A stretch of 64,000 nucleotides of DNA from Tetranychus cinnabarinus (lineage: Eukaryota; Arthropoda; Arachnida; Trombidiformes; Tetranychidae): NCBI GenBank assembly GCA_022266195.1, contig WHVY01000007.1:2108001-2172000 (forward strand), written 5' to 3'. The notes beneath the pieces were generated by a model, which ran no database searches, was not told the origin of the DNA, and saw nothing but the letters and a program-made list of their open reading frames with translations. The position numbers were made by a program, and so were the translations under genes. Positions 13,396-23,700 of this stretch are shown here, one piece after another; within the stretch, counting starts at the first letter, position 1; every line of letters begins with the position of its first letter.

Positions 13396-13999
13396 CAACA
13401 AAGGAAATAAGGTAAAGTTTAATAAAGTCAAATATTGATTGAAGTAACATGTATTACTTACCTTAAACCCATCTGATGTTAGCTTCTGTTTAAAATTTAG
13501 AGTGTTGCTTTGAAAATTGCGTTAGAGTCCCAAATAATTAAATACGATGTAACTTTTTTTACGATTTAGTAAATTAATCATTAAATAAAAATAATATCAA
13601 CAATTAAAAGATTCATGAATCAAAAATCTGTCATCTACTTATTTACAAAGAAACTTGGACAAAAATTTTTGGGTTACAATCTGTTATTTTACCGAACAAT
13701 AACAATATTATGAAACAAGCGCCAACTTTGAAATGCTTAACCTTATTTCATCTCTGACTAAAAGTAAAGTTTCAAGATTAGAATCTAAAAGAACAACATA
13801 TTTAACTTGATTTTCTTGACAATATCATTTATCAGTGAGATTCAGTCCACTGTTTAAACATTATCACAGTATATTTTAATATAAGTTTACTAATATCTTT
13901 GGGTTGGACACACATTTGGGGTGACCGCAGGTAAAGAATCAATGGTAATATTAACAATAGATATGATAGATGTTTTACAAGAAAAGGTCTGTCTGCTAT

Positions 14000-14925
14000 T
14001 GAATAGGAATGTTAGTGCTGAATAGATTATAATTAGAAGAACATGGAAACGGTCAATGATTTTGAATGAACATTATTAAATGAATTGACATAAAAAAGAG
14101 GTAAGAAAGGGAAGAGTGACAAAGTCAAATGAAATGATGATGAAGATGGCGATGATGATGGTATTGGTGATGATTATGAAGATTGGGAAGATTGGAAGAA
14201 AGAAAGAAGGAAAGATAGAAAAGAAAGACATGAAAAAGTAATGGTCATCGTTATCCTTTCTTCATCTTTCTTCATTTTCCTTCTTTTGCTTCATTTTTGT
14301 CTCTTTCTTGTCTTCCATCCTTTTGATCGGCCAAAGGTACCCAAAGGAGAGAGACACAAAAATTGCAAATGACAATTGTTGAATAGCGTTGAGGTCATTA
14401 TGAGTTGTAAGTAAGTTTGTTCAACGTTGGCGGTCATCAAGTCTTGTATTGTCCAGTGAATATGTTTAATCCTTGTAAATACTTTTGAAAAGTCATGTTT
14501 TTCTTGTTCAAATGACAAAAGGTTACACGAAAACGAACAACAAGAGCAACAAAAAGACAACATAGAGATGAAAGTGGGAGGGAAGAGGGAAGAGGTAAGA
14601 ATGAAGAGGGTGGTGATAATGGTTATTGAATAAAGGTAGGGAATGAGATGAGGAATGGAAGTGACCAGAGACCACCAGGGGTAAGAGGACAATCGATTGG
14701 GAGTGATCAAGATGAGAACAGATAATCTTTACAAAAATATCTTCGCTCTTTTTTTGGTTGCGATAGCTAAATGAGGAATAGTATTCACTAAAGTCACTTT
14801 ACATTGACTTATAATAAATGTAAATACACAAGGAATTATTGTAATACTTTTTACTTTCATATTTTTCTTGTTCTCTTTATCTTTACCTTTTCTTACTTCT
14901 AATGGCCTGATGCTATTAGGTGTTA
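14000..14925 (+). repeat. Duplicate block 2, copy A (partner 24912-25791)
   Basis: A 0.9-kb block almost identical to Pax3/7 intron 3. It includes GATGAT/GAAGA-rich low-complexity runs with small length differences between the copies, and a long near-identical stretch from about 14320 to 14880. On the minus strand a 139-residue open frame (14291-14710) is matched by a 198-residue one in the other copy. The frame sizes differ because of small insertions, the composition is biased, and I know no relative, so I do not call a gene. A third, shorter copy of its right part lies at 20440-20697. Confidence 0.85.
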
Positions 14926-15044
14926 AGGTTGGACCTTTTACCTATTCAACAATATAAATCCAGTAAACTTTGTATCAATCATTGTATCAATGGCGTGATT
15001 TAGGCATCAGTTTGTTCATCTTTCATTTTGCTTTCACTAATTTT

Positions 15045-15560
15045 TTGTTGCCGCCTTTAGTGCTATTAGATTATCAGCGACATTAGACCCATCAGCAAGT
15101 CTCTCCTTTAGCTTTGACTTTTTTTGTGTAACTTTTTTCACCAACAAAGTAAAATATTAATTCCAATTGAGTGATACTTTTGAATAGAAAAATTATTGTA
15201 TTTTAATGATATCACATTTCCAAGAAGCTTACACTCTATAGTTGAATACAACTGTTGGAGGTCGATTTTCCTCTGAAGACCGATTGTCGTTTTGCAATTG
15301 TGTGTTCCCTTGTATGTAAAATGTCCCATCTCGTCGGCATCCTCTTTAATTTGTTAGGTTAAATATTTTCACCACAAAACTAACCGCAAATGAACAATCA
15401 CAATGTTATTTTGTACAAAAAGGTATAAACACCCAAGTTATTGATGATAAATGAAAAGAGGTGTTGATCTATTAAAGTTAATCATAAACAGTAAATAGTC
15501 AACACTTGAAATCCCAATGTTCATCTCAGCATCTATTTTGTTAGCCAAGCATTGATGATA
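15045..15560 (+). repeat. Duplicate block 3, copy A (partner 26017-26530)
   Basis: About 515 bases nearly identical to a piece of Pax3/7 intron 3, running from ATTAGATTATCAGCGACATT to the AAGCATTGATGATA end. Copy A is followed directly by R1 repeats that are absent from copy B. A diverged echo of the last about 70 bases reappears at 18008-18090, on the far side of the R1 insertion. Confidence 0.85.
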
Positions 15561-15599
15561 GCCTGGTAAATGCAAAACAAACCTAAACAGTAGAACGGT

Positions 15600-15953
15600 T
15601 GTTGCTAAAAAGACACAATTATCACAATTATCAATTTTATGCACAAATTGACAAGTTTCAGCTCGCTAAATCTAGCGGTCATAGAAAGCAATTGGTTGAA
15701 CTGCAAATCGAAGTGATCTGTTTTGCAGAAAAAGAAAATGTTATTCCTCAAAATAAGATCATTTTCTGATCGTTCATCAAAATTTACATTAGCAAAATGA
15801 GTTTGATTGAAAAATCTGCTTCCATGGCTGAAGAAACCGCAATCGAAACTGCAACTTTGATCTCTATTTTCTCGCAAACTGTGCATCGGATTAATTATCT
15901 AATGGTGCCAATTGACTCAGTTTTCATTTCCCTCACCAAGTCTCAGTCACCAG
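15600..15953 (+). repeat. R1 dispersed repeat, forward arm with leader
   Basis: It begins with TAAAAAGACACAATTATCAC and ATGCACAAATTGAC, a leader also found at 16034-16085 and 62370-62420. It then runs through the same landmarks as the other forward arms (TCAAAATAAG, AAAAATCTGCTTCCATGGCTG, CTCAGTTTTCATTTCC). A weak 93-residue minus frame here is part of the repeat and not a gene. Confidence 0.7.
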
Positions 15954-16009
15954 GTCAATAACTTGTTCAGAAAATGGTCAATGGTCTGGTAAATTATCGT
16001 CCTGTAAAC
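15954..16009 (+). pseudogene. Displaced copy of the last CCP exon end
   Basis: Fifty-six bases matching 62285-62340 with about four differences and no gaps. That stretch encodes the final Cys-containing part of the fourth sushi domain of the secreted CCP gene. The match continues without a break into the GTAAGTGATTAAAACATATA donor and downstream sequence, and then into the R1 inverted repeat. So the copied unit is exon end, donor and intron together, which argues for DNA-level copying. No other part of the CCP gene is present here. Confidence 0.85.
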
Positions 16010-17470
16010 GTAAGTGATTAAAACATATAGCAATGTTACTAAAAAGACACAACTAACACAATTATAACATTTTTGCACAAATTGAAGCAAATACTGCAAG
16101 AGAAATGGTCAATGAAAGGTAAAAATGAATTTTTTTGAAATTTGAACTCTGTTTGTTTGCAAGGATATGAAAACTGAATCCATTTGTGCAATTCAAAAGT
16201 TCTTCTGACCCATAGTTATCGAGAAAATCGCGATCAAAGTTGAAACTTCGATCGCTTTTTTTACAACTGTGTGGCCATATTTTTTCTTGAAACTAATTTT
16301 GCTGATGTAGTTTTTGATGGATAACAAGAAAATGAACTTATTTCGAGCAATAAAACTTTTATTTTTCTGTAAAACAGATTAGTTCGATTTTTAGTTAAAC
16401 CTGTCGCATTCTGTGACGAAAAGATTTAGAGATCTGAAACTTTCCATTCGTCCATAAAAATTGTTTGCTAACATCATGGATTGAATAATTTTTTCAATTT
16501 GTTAATAGTTCTCTTGATTTTGGCCTTTGAACTGAGAACTTTGAGCTTCGATATTTCGAGTATGGTTGCATCTACATTCATAATTTTCTTCATCAATCAT
16601 CAGTACCATTATGGGCTATAACACTATATTACTGAACATTAAATAAAATCTAAGCTAATTCACTTAATAATGAATCGCATAAGATTTGTGTTTGGTAAAC
16701 ATTCAACTTCACAATCTAAGTCTCAAATCTGAAAACATAAATAATGAAATGCTGTAACTTTTTTCGTAGGACCTTGAATAGTTTTACATTTCAATTTATT
16801 ATAGCCCATGAAAATATCTAGCGATTAGTTAAAGAATGATGATCGAAGGTGTTACCATTCTCGAAATATTGAGGTCCAAAGTTTTTAGGCAAATGGCCAA
16901 AAATCAAGAGAACTATCGGTTAAATTGAAAAAAGTATTGAGCACAAGATGTGTGCTAACAATTTTCTCACTGTAGCATAAAGTTTTAGGTCTCTAAATGT
17001 TACGGTCACAGAATGCGACAGGTTTAACTAAAAATCGAACTTGATTTGTTTTAAACATTTATTTTAAAATTCAAAGACTTATTTCTCAAAATAAGACCAT
17101 TTTCTGATTGTTCATCAAAATTTACATCTTTGGAATGAATTTGATGAAAAAATCTGCTTCCATAGCTGAGCAAAAAGCGATCAAAGTTTCAACTTTGACC
17201 TCGATTTTTTCGAAAACTTTCCATCGCATGAAATAATTATTAGTACCAATGAACTCAGTTTCTAATTCCCTACAACCTTACAAAATCTCAACTCTTCACT
17301 AAAAAGTTCGAGCTTTTTGCAGTACTTTTTGCATTTCATTTGTGAGTTTAACCAGAAAATTGGTTTAAAAACCAAGAAATGGGTTGAGATGAGTTTAGTT
17401 TGTTGAATAAGTCGTTTCTTGTAACTTCTAGAACCAAAAATCATGAACCAAATGCGCTAATGGAAAGTTA
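16010..17470. repeat. R1 long inverted repeat (reverse arm, spacer, forward arm)
   Basis: The left arm (about 16090-16620) is the imperfect reverse complement of the right arm (about 16800-17290). The sequence around GGCCTTTGAACTGAGAACTT on the left pairs with GTTTTTAGGCAAATGGCC on the right. The arms close with GGGCTATAA and its complement TTATAGCCC around a spacer of about 180 bases. The whole unit is repeated, with point changes, at 62341-63800. There is no coding frame. Transcribed, it would form a long imperfect hairpin. Confidence 0.8.
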
Positions 17471-17479
17471 TTAAATTAC

Positions 17480-17955
17480 ATTGAATTATTAATTAGTAAA
17501 GGAATAAATTAGTGAAAGAATGATGACTGTAGGTACTTGCATGTTCGAAATATCGAAGTTCAAAGTTTTATGTCCAATGGCCAAAATCAAGACAACTCTT
17601 GATAGACTATTAAAACTATTTTATCCATGATATTTACCAACAATTTGTACGAACAAATAATAGGTTTTAGATCTCTAACTCTTTTCGTCACAGAATGCGA
17701 CAGGTTTAACCAAAAATCGAACTAATCTGTTTTACAGAAAAATAAAAGGTCTATTGCTCAAAATAAGTACATTTTATCGTTAGCCATCACAAGCTACATC
17801 AGAAAGATGAGTATCTTGAGAAAATTCGGTCGCACAATTGTACAAAAGAAGATCGAAGTTTCAACTTTGTCTTCTATTTTTTCGAAAACTTTGCATCAGA
17901 GGGCCTTTTAAATCGCACAAATGGACTCAGTTTTCATTTCCGCATAAACTAACAG
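17480..17955 (+). repeat. R1 dispersed repeat, extra forward arm
   Basis: A further forward arm directly after the inverted repeat, with the same landmarks: TTCGAAATATCGAAGTTC, GCCAAAATCAAGACAACT, TCACAGAATGCGACAGG, AAAATCGAACTAATCTG, a GATCGAAGTTTCAACTTTG run and ACTCAGTTTTCATTTCC. It is more diverged than the two arms of the inverted repeat. Confidence 0.7.
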
Positions 17956-18119
17956 AAGTCCTAATTTGAAAGAACCCAATTTTCCCCGTTTTTGCCCATT
18001 TAAAAAATCAAAACTTGAGATTCAAATGTTTCTCCCAACATCTATTTTTAGATCTTGCATTAATGATAGACTTATTGGTAGATGTGATATTACAGATGCT
18101 TATTCAATTTTATCATCGT

Positions 18120-18495
18120 TATGTCTATAAATATATTATATTTCAATTTGATAATATTATATTATAAACAGAGGAATATCTTAAAAAGGCTAAATAGGTG
18201 TAAATGGTATTATCAGGTAATGATCTTTAAGTTAATGATTGAACAAAAATGTTTCCTAACAAACTTATATTTTTATTGGGATCTCTGATGAGGTTTGCTA
18301 CTTATTTTTCAGTGTATCTTTTGTTCATTGTAGGTATAGATAGAGAGAGAAGACAGAAACATATTCAATACCTTTTTAAGTGTGTTAAGGTAAAAGTTGG
18401 GCTTGTATGAGTAACGAAATAATGATTAACCTTTACAATTTATGCTTACCCTTAGGTTAAAAGGTGAAATGTACACTAATGAGCTTGAAAATGAG
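18120..18495 (+). repeat. Duplicate block 4, copy A (partner 26572-26975)
   Basis: About 375 bases nearly identical to the end of Pax3/7 intron 3, from the AAACAGAGGAATATCTTAAA core to the GAAATGTACACTAATGAGCT end. Copy B has an expanded GA microsatellite (about 26812-26830) where copy A has a shorter one. Beyond this point copy A lacks the sequence that in copy B carries the homeobox exon. Confidence 0.85.
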
Positions 18496-19028
18496 TTACC
18501 TTATTGTTATCAAGTTGAGTGAAAACACAAGAACCAAAGCAAAAGGACAATTGAGCGACAGCATTCTGCAAACCATTAGTTACTTGACCAGACGGTTTCA
18601 ATTTTACTGAAAAGATAATTATTGCAATAAATGCTTCCATCGTAAACATTCAAATCTATTGAATAACAACTCGTAAAACAGAGGTAAAGTCCAACACCAT
18701 ACCTGTTTCAAACACGACTTTTGTTAATCTTAAACAAAACAGTCAAAAGTTTTGAGAGCAAAACGTTTTGCCCAAAATTCAAACAAATTTACCGTAATAA
18801 AGTGTCGGAATATGATTGGCAAAACATGTTAAAACACTTTCTCGATCTTCGTGCATTATTTGATCAGAAGCTGAAAAAATCTTAATTTTATTTAGTTCAT
18901 TTGAATACAAAGCTTTTCAGTGATTATTAAGCTAATTATGGAAACAATGAATTGCAAACGACATTATAAATAGCATTGACAAACTATACAAAACTCTGTC
19001 CATTGAAGTTAACGAATGGTCACAATTA

Positions 19029-19328
19029 CAGTGGAGTACCAGATAATGTCAGTAGATTATTCAATAGCCCCTCAAACCCTTTGTTTACATTCCCTATAAG
19101 AAAGTTTTAATTGAAATTATAAAGAAATTATCAAAAAAGTTCAATATATCTGACAAATTCAACTCAACTAACGATCCTCAACACAATGACATTAATTTGT
19201 TAGACTTTTCCAGCAACTGACTTTAATTTTATTAATCATTGTAATTAATTTTAAATTTTAGCTCGATTAATAGACTTGCTGTGCATATAAGCTATTTCCA
19301 GTTACTGACAGTATCTGGTACTCCACTG
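19029..19328. mobile_element. 300-base TA-flanked inverted-repeat element (MITE-like)
   Basis: The ends read CAGTGGAGTACCAGATAATG and its reverse complement (ending in CCACTG), with about 26 paired bases and one mismatch. Both sides are flanked by TA (19027-19028 and 19329-19330). The interior is AT-rich and non-coding. The structure fits a non-autonomous Tc1/mariner-type element. Its ends differ from those of the element at 302-518 beyond the shared CAGT. It lies in copy A of the Pax3/7 duplication, where the homeobox exon would be expected. Confidence 0.8.
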
Positions 19329-19618
19329 TAGATGAATAGATAGAAAGCGCTAACAATTATTGTTAAATATCTAATTGCAATCGGCTTGTATCATAAAAAT
19401 ACATTTATTGCTGAGTAAAAGCAAAAACAGTCATAACAAGAGTATTAAAGACGCGATTTTGATGAAACTTGGAGCAATTAAACGAGCAAATGTGTGCGAA
19501 TAGACCGCATAAGGCTAATCTCACGAATTGGCAATATCAATGTATCGAAATGAAACTAATGATGATTTTAATTTGACACTCAACTGTGTAAACGTTAACA
19601 TAGTTCAAAATAAGAAGA

Positions 19619-20400
19619 GTGAATGAGTTTGAAGTTGATTGGATTGTGGGACAATCCATCATGCAATTGTGGTTAATCTTTAAATCCGATTAGGGAAAAA
19701 CAAAGGTAAAGTGACAGTCAACGGGTTAACCTGACAAAGCTAGAATGTTATCCTTCACTTGTCTTTTTTGTGGTTCACCTCAAAGTCCAACTCACCTTCT
19801 TTACCTTGTTCCCAAATGTTGTTGTACCAAGGGAAATGTCAAAATTGTGGTCACCATCATAATTAATAATGATAATGATAATAATGTTTGTACTTTTTCA
19901 CTCGTTTTTATCTTGTACACCTTTAGAGCCATCTTGGTGCCGTCGTTCAGTATCTAATCCGGTGGCCAAAGTTGAAAATATACCAAACAATCTGACAACA
20001 GGCAACACAACAATTGCCTCAAGCAGTGGACTGTCTATCAACATTAATAGTAACACTGTTAATTCTGTCAACCTCAATGTTTCCAGAAATAGTTGAATGA
20101 AAATAGTACCCTAACCAGTATCTTCAGTGTAATCTTCATCATCAACCCTATCCTCATCATCTTCATTACCGACAAGCTCATCTACATGAATTCAGTCTCT
20201 AGCGGATATTCAAGTGATAACTTTTACGAGTCAATCAATGTTAACCAAATATCTTGCTACTTCAAATAGTGTTTCCAACTTGTGTTAATTCAACATCAAC
20301 CGCCTATACTGATCATCCTCACAGCCTTCCTTCATTACCATCCTCACCAGTCTAACCATTGGCATCACCATACACCTCTAAATCATCATCTTTCCATCCC
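19619..20400 (+). pseudogene. Decayed duplicate of Pax3/7 intron 4 / exon 5
   Basis: The stretch 19619-19926 copies the end of intron 4, including the acceptor. From 19927 the sequence encodes EPSWCRRSVSNPVAKVENIP as in real exon 5 (28114 on). The copy has lost the Asn-rich tract (about 40 bases at 28258-28305) and then reaches a stop (TGA, about 20094-20096) where the gene reads Ser-Asn. Further matches follow with small gaps: GGATATTCAAGTGATAAC, ACGAGTCAATCAATG, and a CTTGTGTTAATTCA stretch near 20280. There is no paired box or homeobox beside it, so it cannot make a Pax protein. Confidence 0.9.
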
Positions 20401-20439
20401 TCCAATCAAGAAGAGAGAGATGGAAATGGGAGGAGGAAA

Positions 20440-20697
20440 AACGAAGAGGGTGGTGATAATGGTTATTGAATAAAGGTAGGGAATGAGATGAGGAATGGAA
20501 GTGACCAGAGACCACCAGGGGTAAGAGGACAATCGATTGGGAGTGATCAAGATGAGAACAGATAATCTTTACAAAAATATCTTCGCTCTTTTTTTGGTTG
20601 CGATAGCTAAATGAGGAATAGTATTCACTAAAGTCACTTTACATTGACTTGTAATAAATGTAAACACGCAAGGAATTATTATAATACATTTTACTTT
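20440..20697 (+). repeat. Third copy of block 2's right part, directly upstream of Pax3/7
   Basis: It matches 14605-14866 and 25465-25720: the GAGGGTGGTGATAATGG run, GACCAGAGACCACCAGGG, TTTGGTTGCGATAGCTAA and AAAGTCACTTTACATTGACT all recur in order. It ends about 45 bases before the Pax3/7 start codon. The 5' leader or core promoter of that gene therefore lies in or beside a repeated block. Confidence 0.8.
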
Positions 20698-20742
20698 CAA
20701 CTTGTTTTTTCATAATCTTACTGTGTTACATAATCTTTTACC

Positions 20743-23700
20743 ATGTTCAACGGATATCCTTATCCAGGTGAGTTTTTGCAGTGAATCAGTTTTAACCCTG
20801 TCATCTTCAACATTCATATTCATCCTCTGTTCTTCCACTTTTAAGACAAAATTATGGAGGATATTTATCCTGGCCAAGGACGGCGTAATCAACTTGGTGG
20901 TGTTTTCATCAATGGACGACCCTTGCCAAATCATGTGCGTCTTAAAATTGTTGAAATGGCCGCTTCAGGAGTTCGTCCCTGTGTCATCTCTCGAAAATTG
21001 AGAGTCTCTCATGGCTGTGTATCCAAGATATTGAATAGATACCAGGAAACGGGTTCAATCAGACCTGGTGTCATTGGTGGTTCAAAACCTAGAGTTGCTA
21101 CACCAGAAGTTGAGAAAAAGATTGAAGAGTATAAAAGAGACAATCCAGGAATCTTTGCCTGGGAAATCAGGGATAGATTGTGTAAAGTATGTTTAATTGG
21201 ACTACAATTAACCAACAAGTGTTTCGACTGTCAATTAATATCATTGTATCTCTTTCTCATTGTAGGAAGGCATTTGTGACAAAAATACAGCTCCAAGTAT
21301 TAGTTCAATAACAAGGCTATTACGGACATCAAAACAATCAAATGGATATAGAAGTGGAAGTGACGGTGAATGTTCAATGACCGATGGACATGATATAAGG
21401 AAAGATCACAGTATTGCTGGAATCCTTGGAGGTAAGCTTTGATTCAAGCTTTAAAAATGTTCATTTTTTTATGAATCTTTCATTTCTGGACAAAAAGGTT
21501 ATCCAAATCTATCCGATCAATTTACTTATAGATTTTAATTTCTGATGTTATGTGTTAATGATGAGTGAAATATAAGATTTATAATACATAGAAATGTATA
21601 AATAAGTTAACCTAACATTTTCAAGTGTCTTCATTATCCACTTCGTCTTGATGTTGAACCCATTTTTACGGCAAAATTTGCCAGAAAATCTGATTATCAT
21701 GCTTTGTAACTCGTCTTCCTTGACTTCCTTTCATCCTCTTGTCATCCTTAACAAATCATTATTTCACAGTTAATTGTCTTTCAACATTAATCTCAAAGTT
21801 AACTATTGAAATGACAAAAGCAAGTGACAATATTGATTAAGGTGTTTAAATTTGTATCTGAGCAATTTGTTTAATTTTCATCCAAAGTCATGATTCAATC
21901 AACAGTCATTCAATTTTCATGATGAAGTTGACATGAATACAGTTGACAAGAAAAGGGACAAAATTTGGCGAAAAGCTAAAAAATCGGAAACTAAAATTGT
22001 GACCTTAAACTGTTCCGTTACCACGACCAGATGGTTTAATCATTTGAATTAACATTAAATGTATCACCGTATCAAATCATTACAGTAATTACAATTACCT
22101 TTTGATATAAGTTAGGGAATGAGAATCGCAACAAACCAAAAGCTACAAAAAAAGAGCCACAAGTAACAAGGAAAAAGGAAGAAGCTATAAGAATAAGAAG
22201 AGAAAGGAAGAGATGAAAACGATGAAGAAGCCGAAGAAGGCCAGCAAAAAGTCAAATGTTAAAGGGAGAAAAGAAGAAGACGAAGAAGAAGACAAAGAAG
22301 ACAAACCCTACCAAGTCTAGTGTCGACTGTTAATGATAAAAGATAATTATTTACGCTTCTTTTTATAGCTCAATATCACAACTCGAAACCATAATTTCTA
22401 TATAAACTTTTTTCTCACAAAAAATCACCAAATTTTACATCCAATATAATTTTGGCTCGTGACGCTCACTCATCATCATCACCCAATCATCCTTTTCATC
22501 TCCTCTCCTCATCAACATCATCATCTATTGAGTCTGATTAAGCTTCCAGTCCAGTAGCTGGCAAAGCTCTTAACCTAGCAAAGTCACTCTTGTCCCATCA
22601 AACATCTAACAGTGAGAGCCTTTAGTCATCCAATATCCAATGTCTTTTCAAGATTTTCATTTAACAAGTCAAGGGGATTTGAACCCAAAACCTCCATAGT
22701 TTGACCTACTCCTTTACCCACTAGGCTACGCCTGATTGGATGATCTTAAGTTTATTAAAAATGATTTTAATGAAAATGCCCAAATTTCAGACCCAAATAT
22801 CCGAGGAACCACTTAATTTCCAGAAAAAGTACAATTGGGTTTTTCATAACTCAACATGCTCTATCCAATGAGACCTCTCTCATTCAAATCCGTGTTAGGC
22901 ATGTCGTGCACTTCCCTTGTAAGCCAAGAGACATGAATCTTTGAACCTAAACAAGTCCATCTCTTCCCTTCAAATGCAGCTCAATGTAGCCTCTAATGAT
23001 TTTAATTTCAGTCAAGTCTTTAACCATCATTTATGACCTTAATTTTTGATAATCTTTCACCATTTGAAGCAACAATTTTTATTCCTCATCTTGAACATCC
23101 TCTCAGATGATGTTGGTAAAGATGGCCAAGCATCTATCAAAAAAGTATGCAAAATTTTGTATGAAAAAGTGTGTCTCCTTTAACACAATAATAAAGGCGC
23201 ATAAATTACTTTTCATTCAATGAATTAGTTTCTCTGTCAAGTGCGTCAATAGCATCAAAGGAATCATCATTTTTCCTGATTCCTTTGCCTTCTTCCTTCA
23301 ATCCCCATTCTCATCTTCATCTCTCTTCCATCATCCTCTCTCTTTCACTAGGTAGGGAACACTGTGAATGTTAATATTGATCCGAATCGAATCGTTATCA
23401 TAACCATGTGAATAAAAAAAGTTAACGCTAATTAGTACAATGTGATAATGCCATTTGCCGAGCCAACTTTTCCCTTGCAACCTCATCAATATCATTATTA
23501 TTATCATTCCTATCATCCATTATAATATTGAGATTCCTTATTCAATTCCCTTTGCACATAAAAATATATTTATATTAGTGAAAAACGCTTTTTCAGCCTT
23601 TTGTAATTCATTTCAATTGTCAGATTATCATTCGTTGGTTCCTTTTTTTAACCATTGTACATTGATACAACAGTCAACCTTAATCGAGTCAGCCGTTTGC

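Noticed and set aside
15438..15886. Two overlapping minus-strand frames of 68 and 93 residues
   Set aside because: They lie across the junction of duplicate block 3 and an R1 repeat; related R1 copies do not keep the frame.
19745..19957. 70-residue plus-strand frame identical in two places (also 27932-28144)
   Set aside because: Identity follows from the Pax3/7 duplication; in the gene the region is intron 4 running into exon 5.
22143..22320. Lys/Glu-rich small frame in the purine tract, reminiscent of a histone-like tail
   Set aside because: Composition alone explains it; only 36 codons, no relative, and inside an intron.
22860..22925. Second tRNA-like stretch (CATTCAAATCC)
   Set aside because: A B-box-like sequence without a matching A box on the same strand and no stems.
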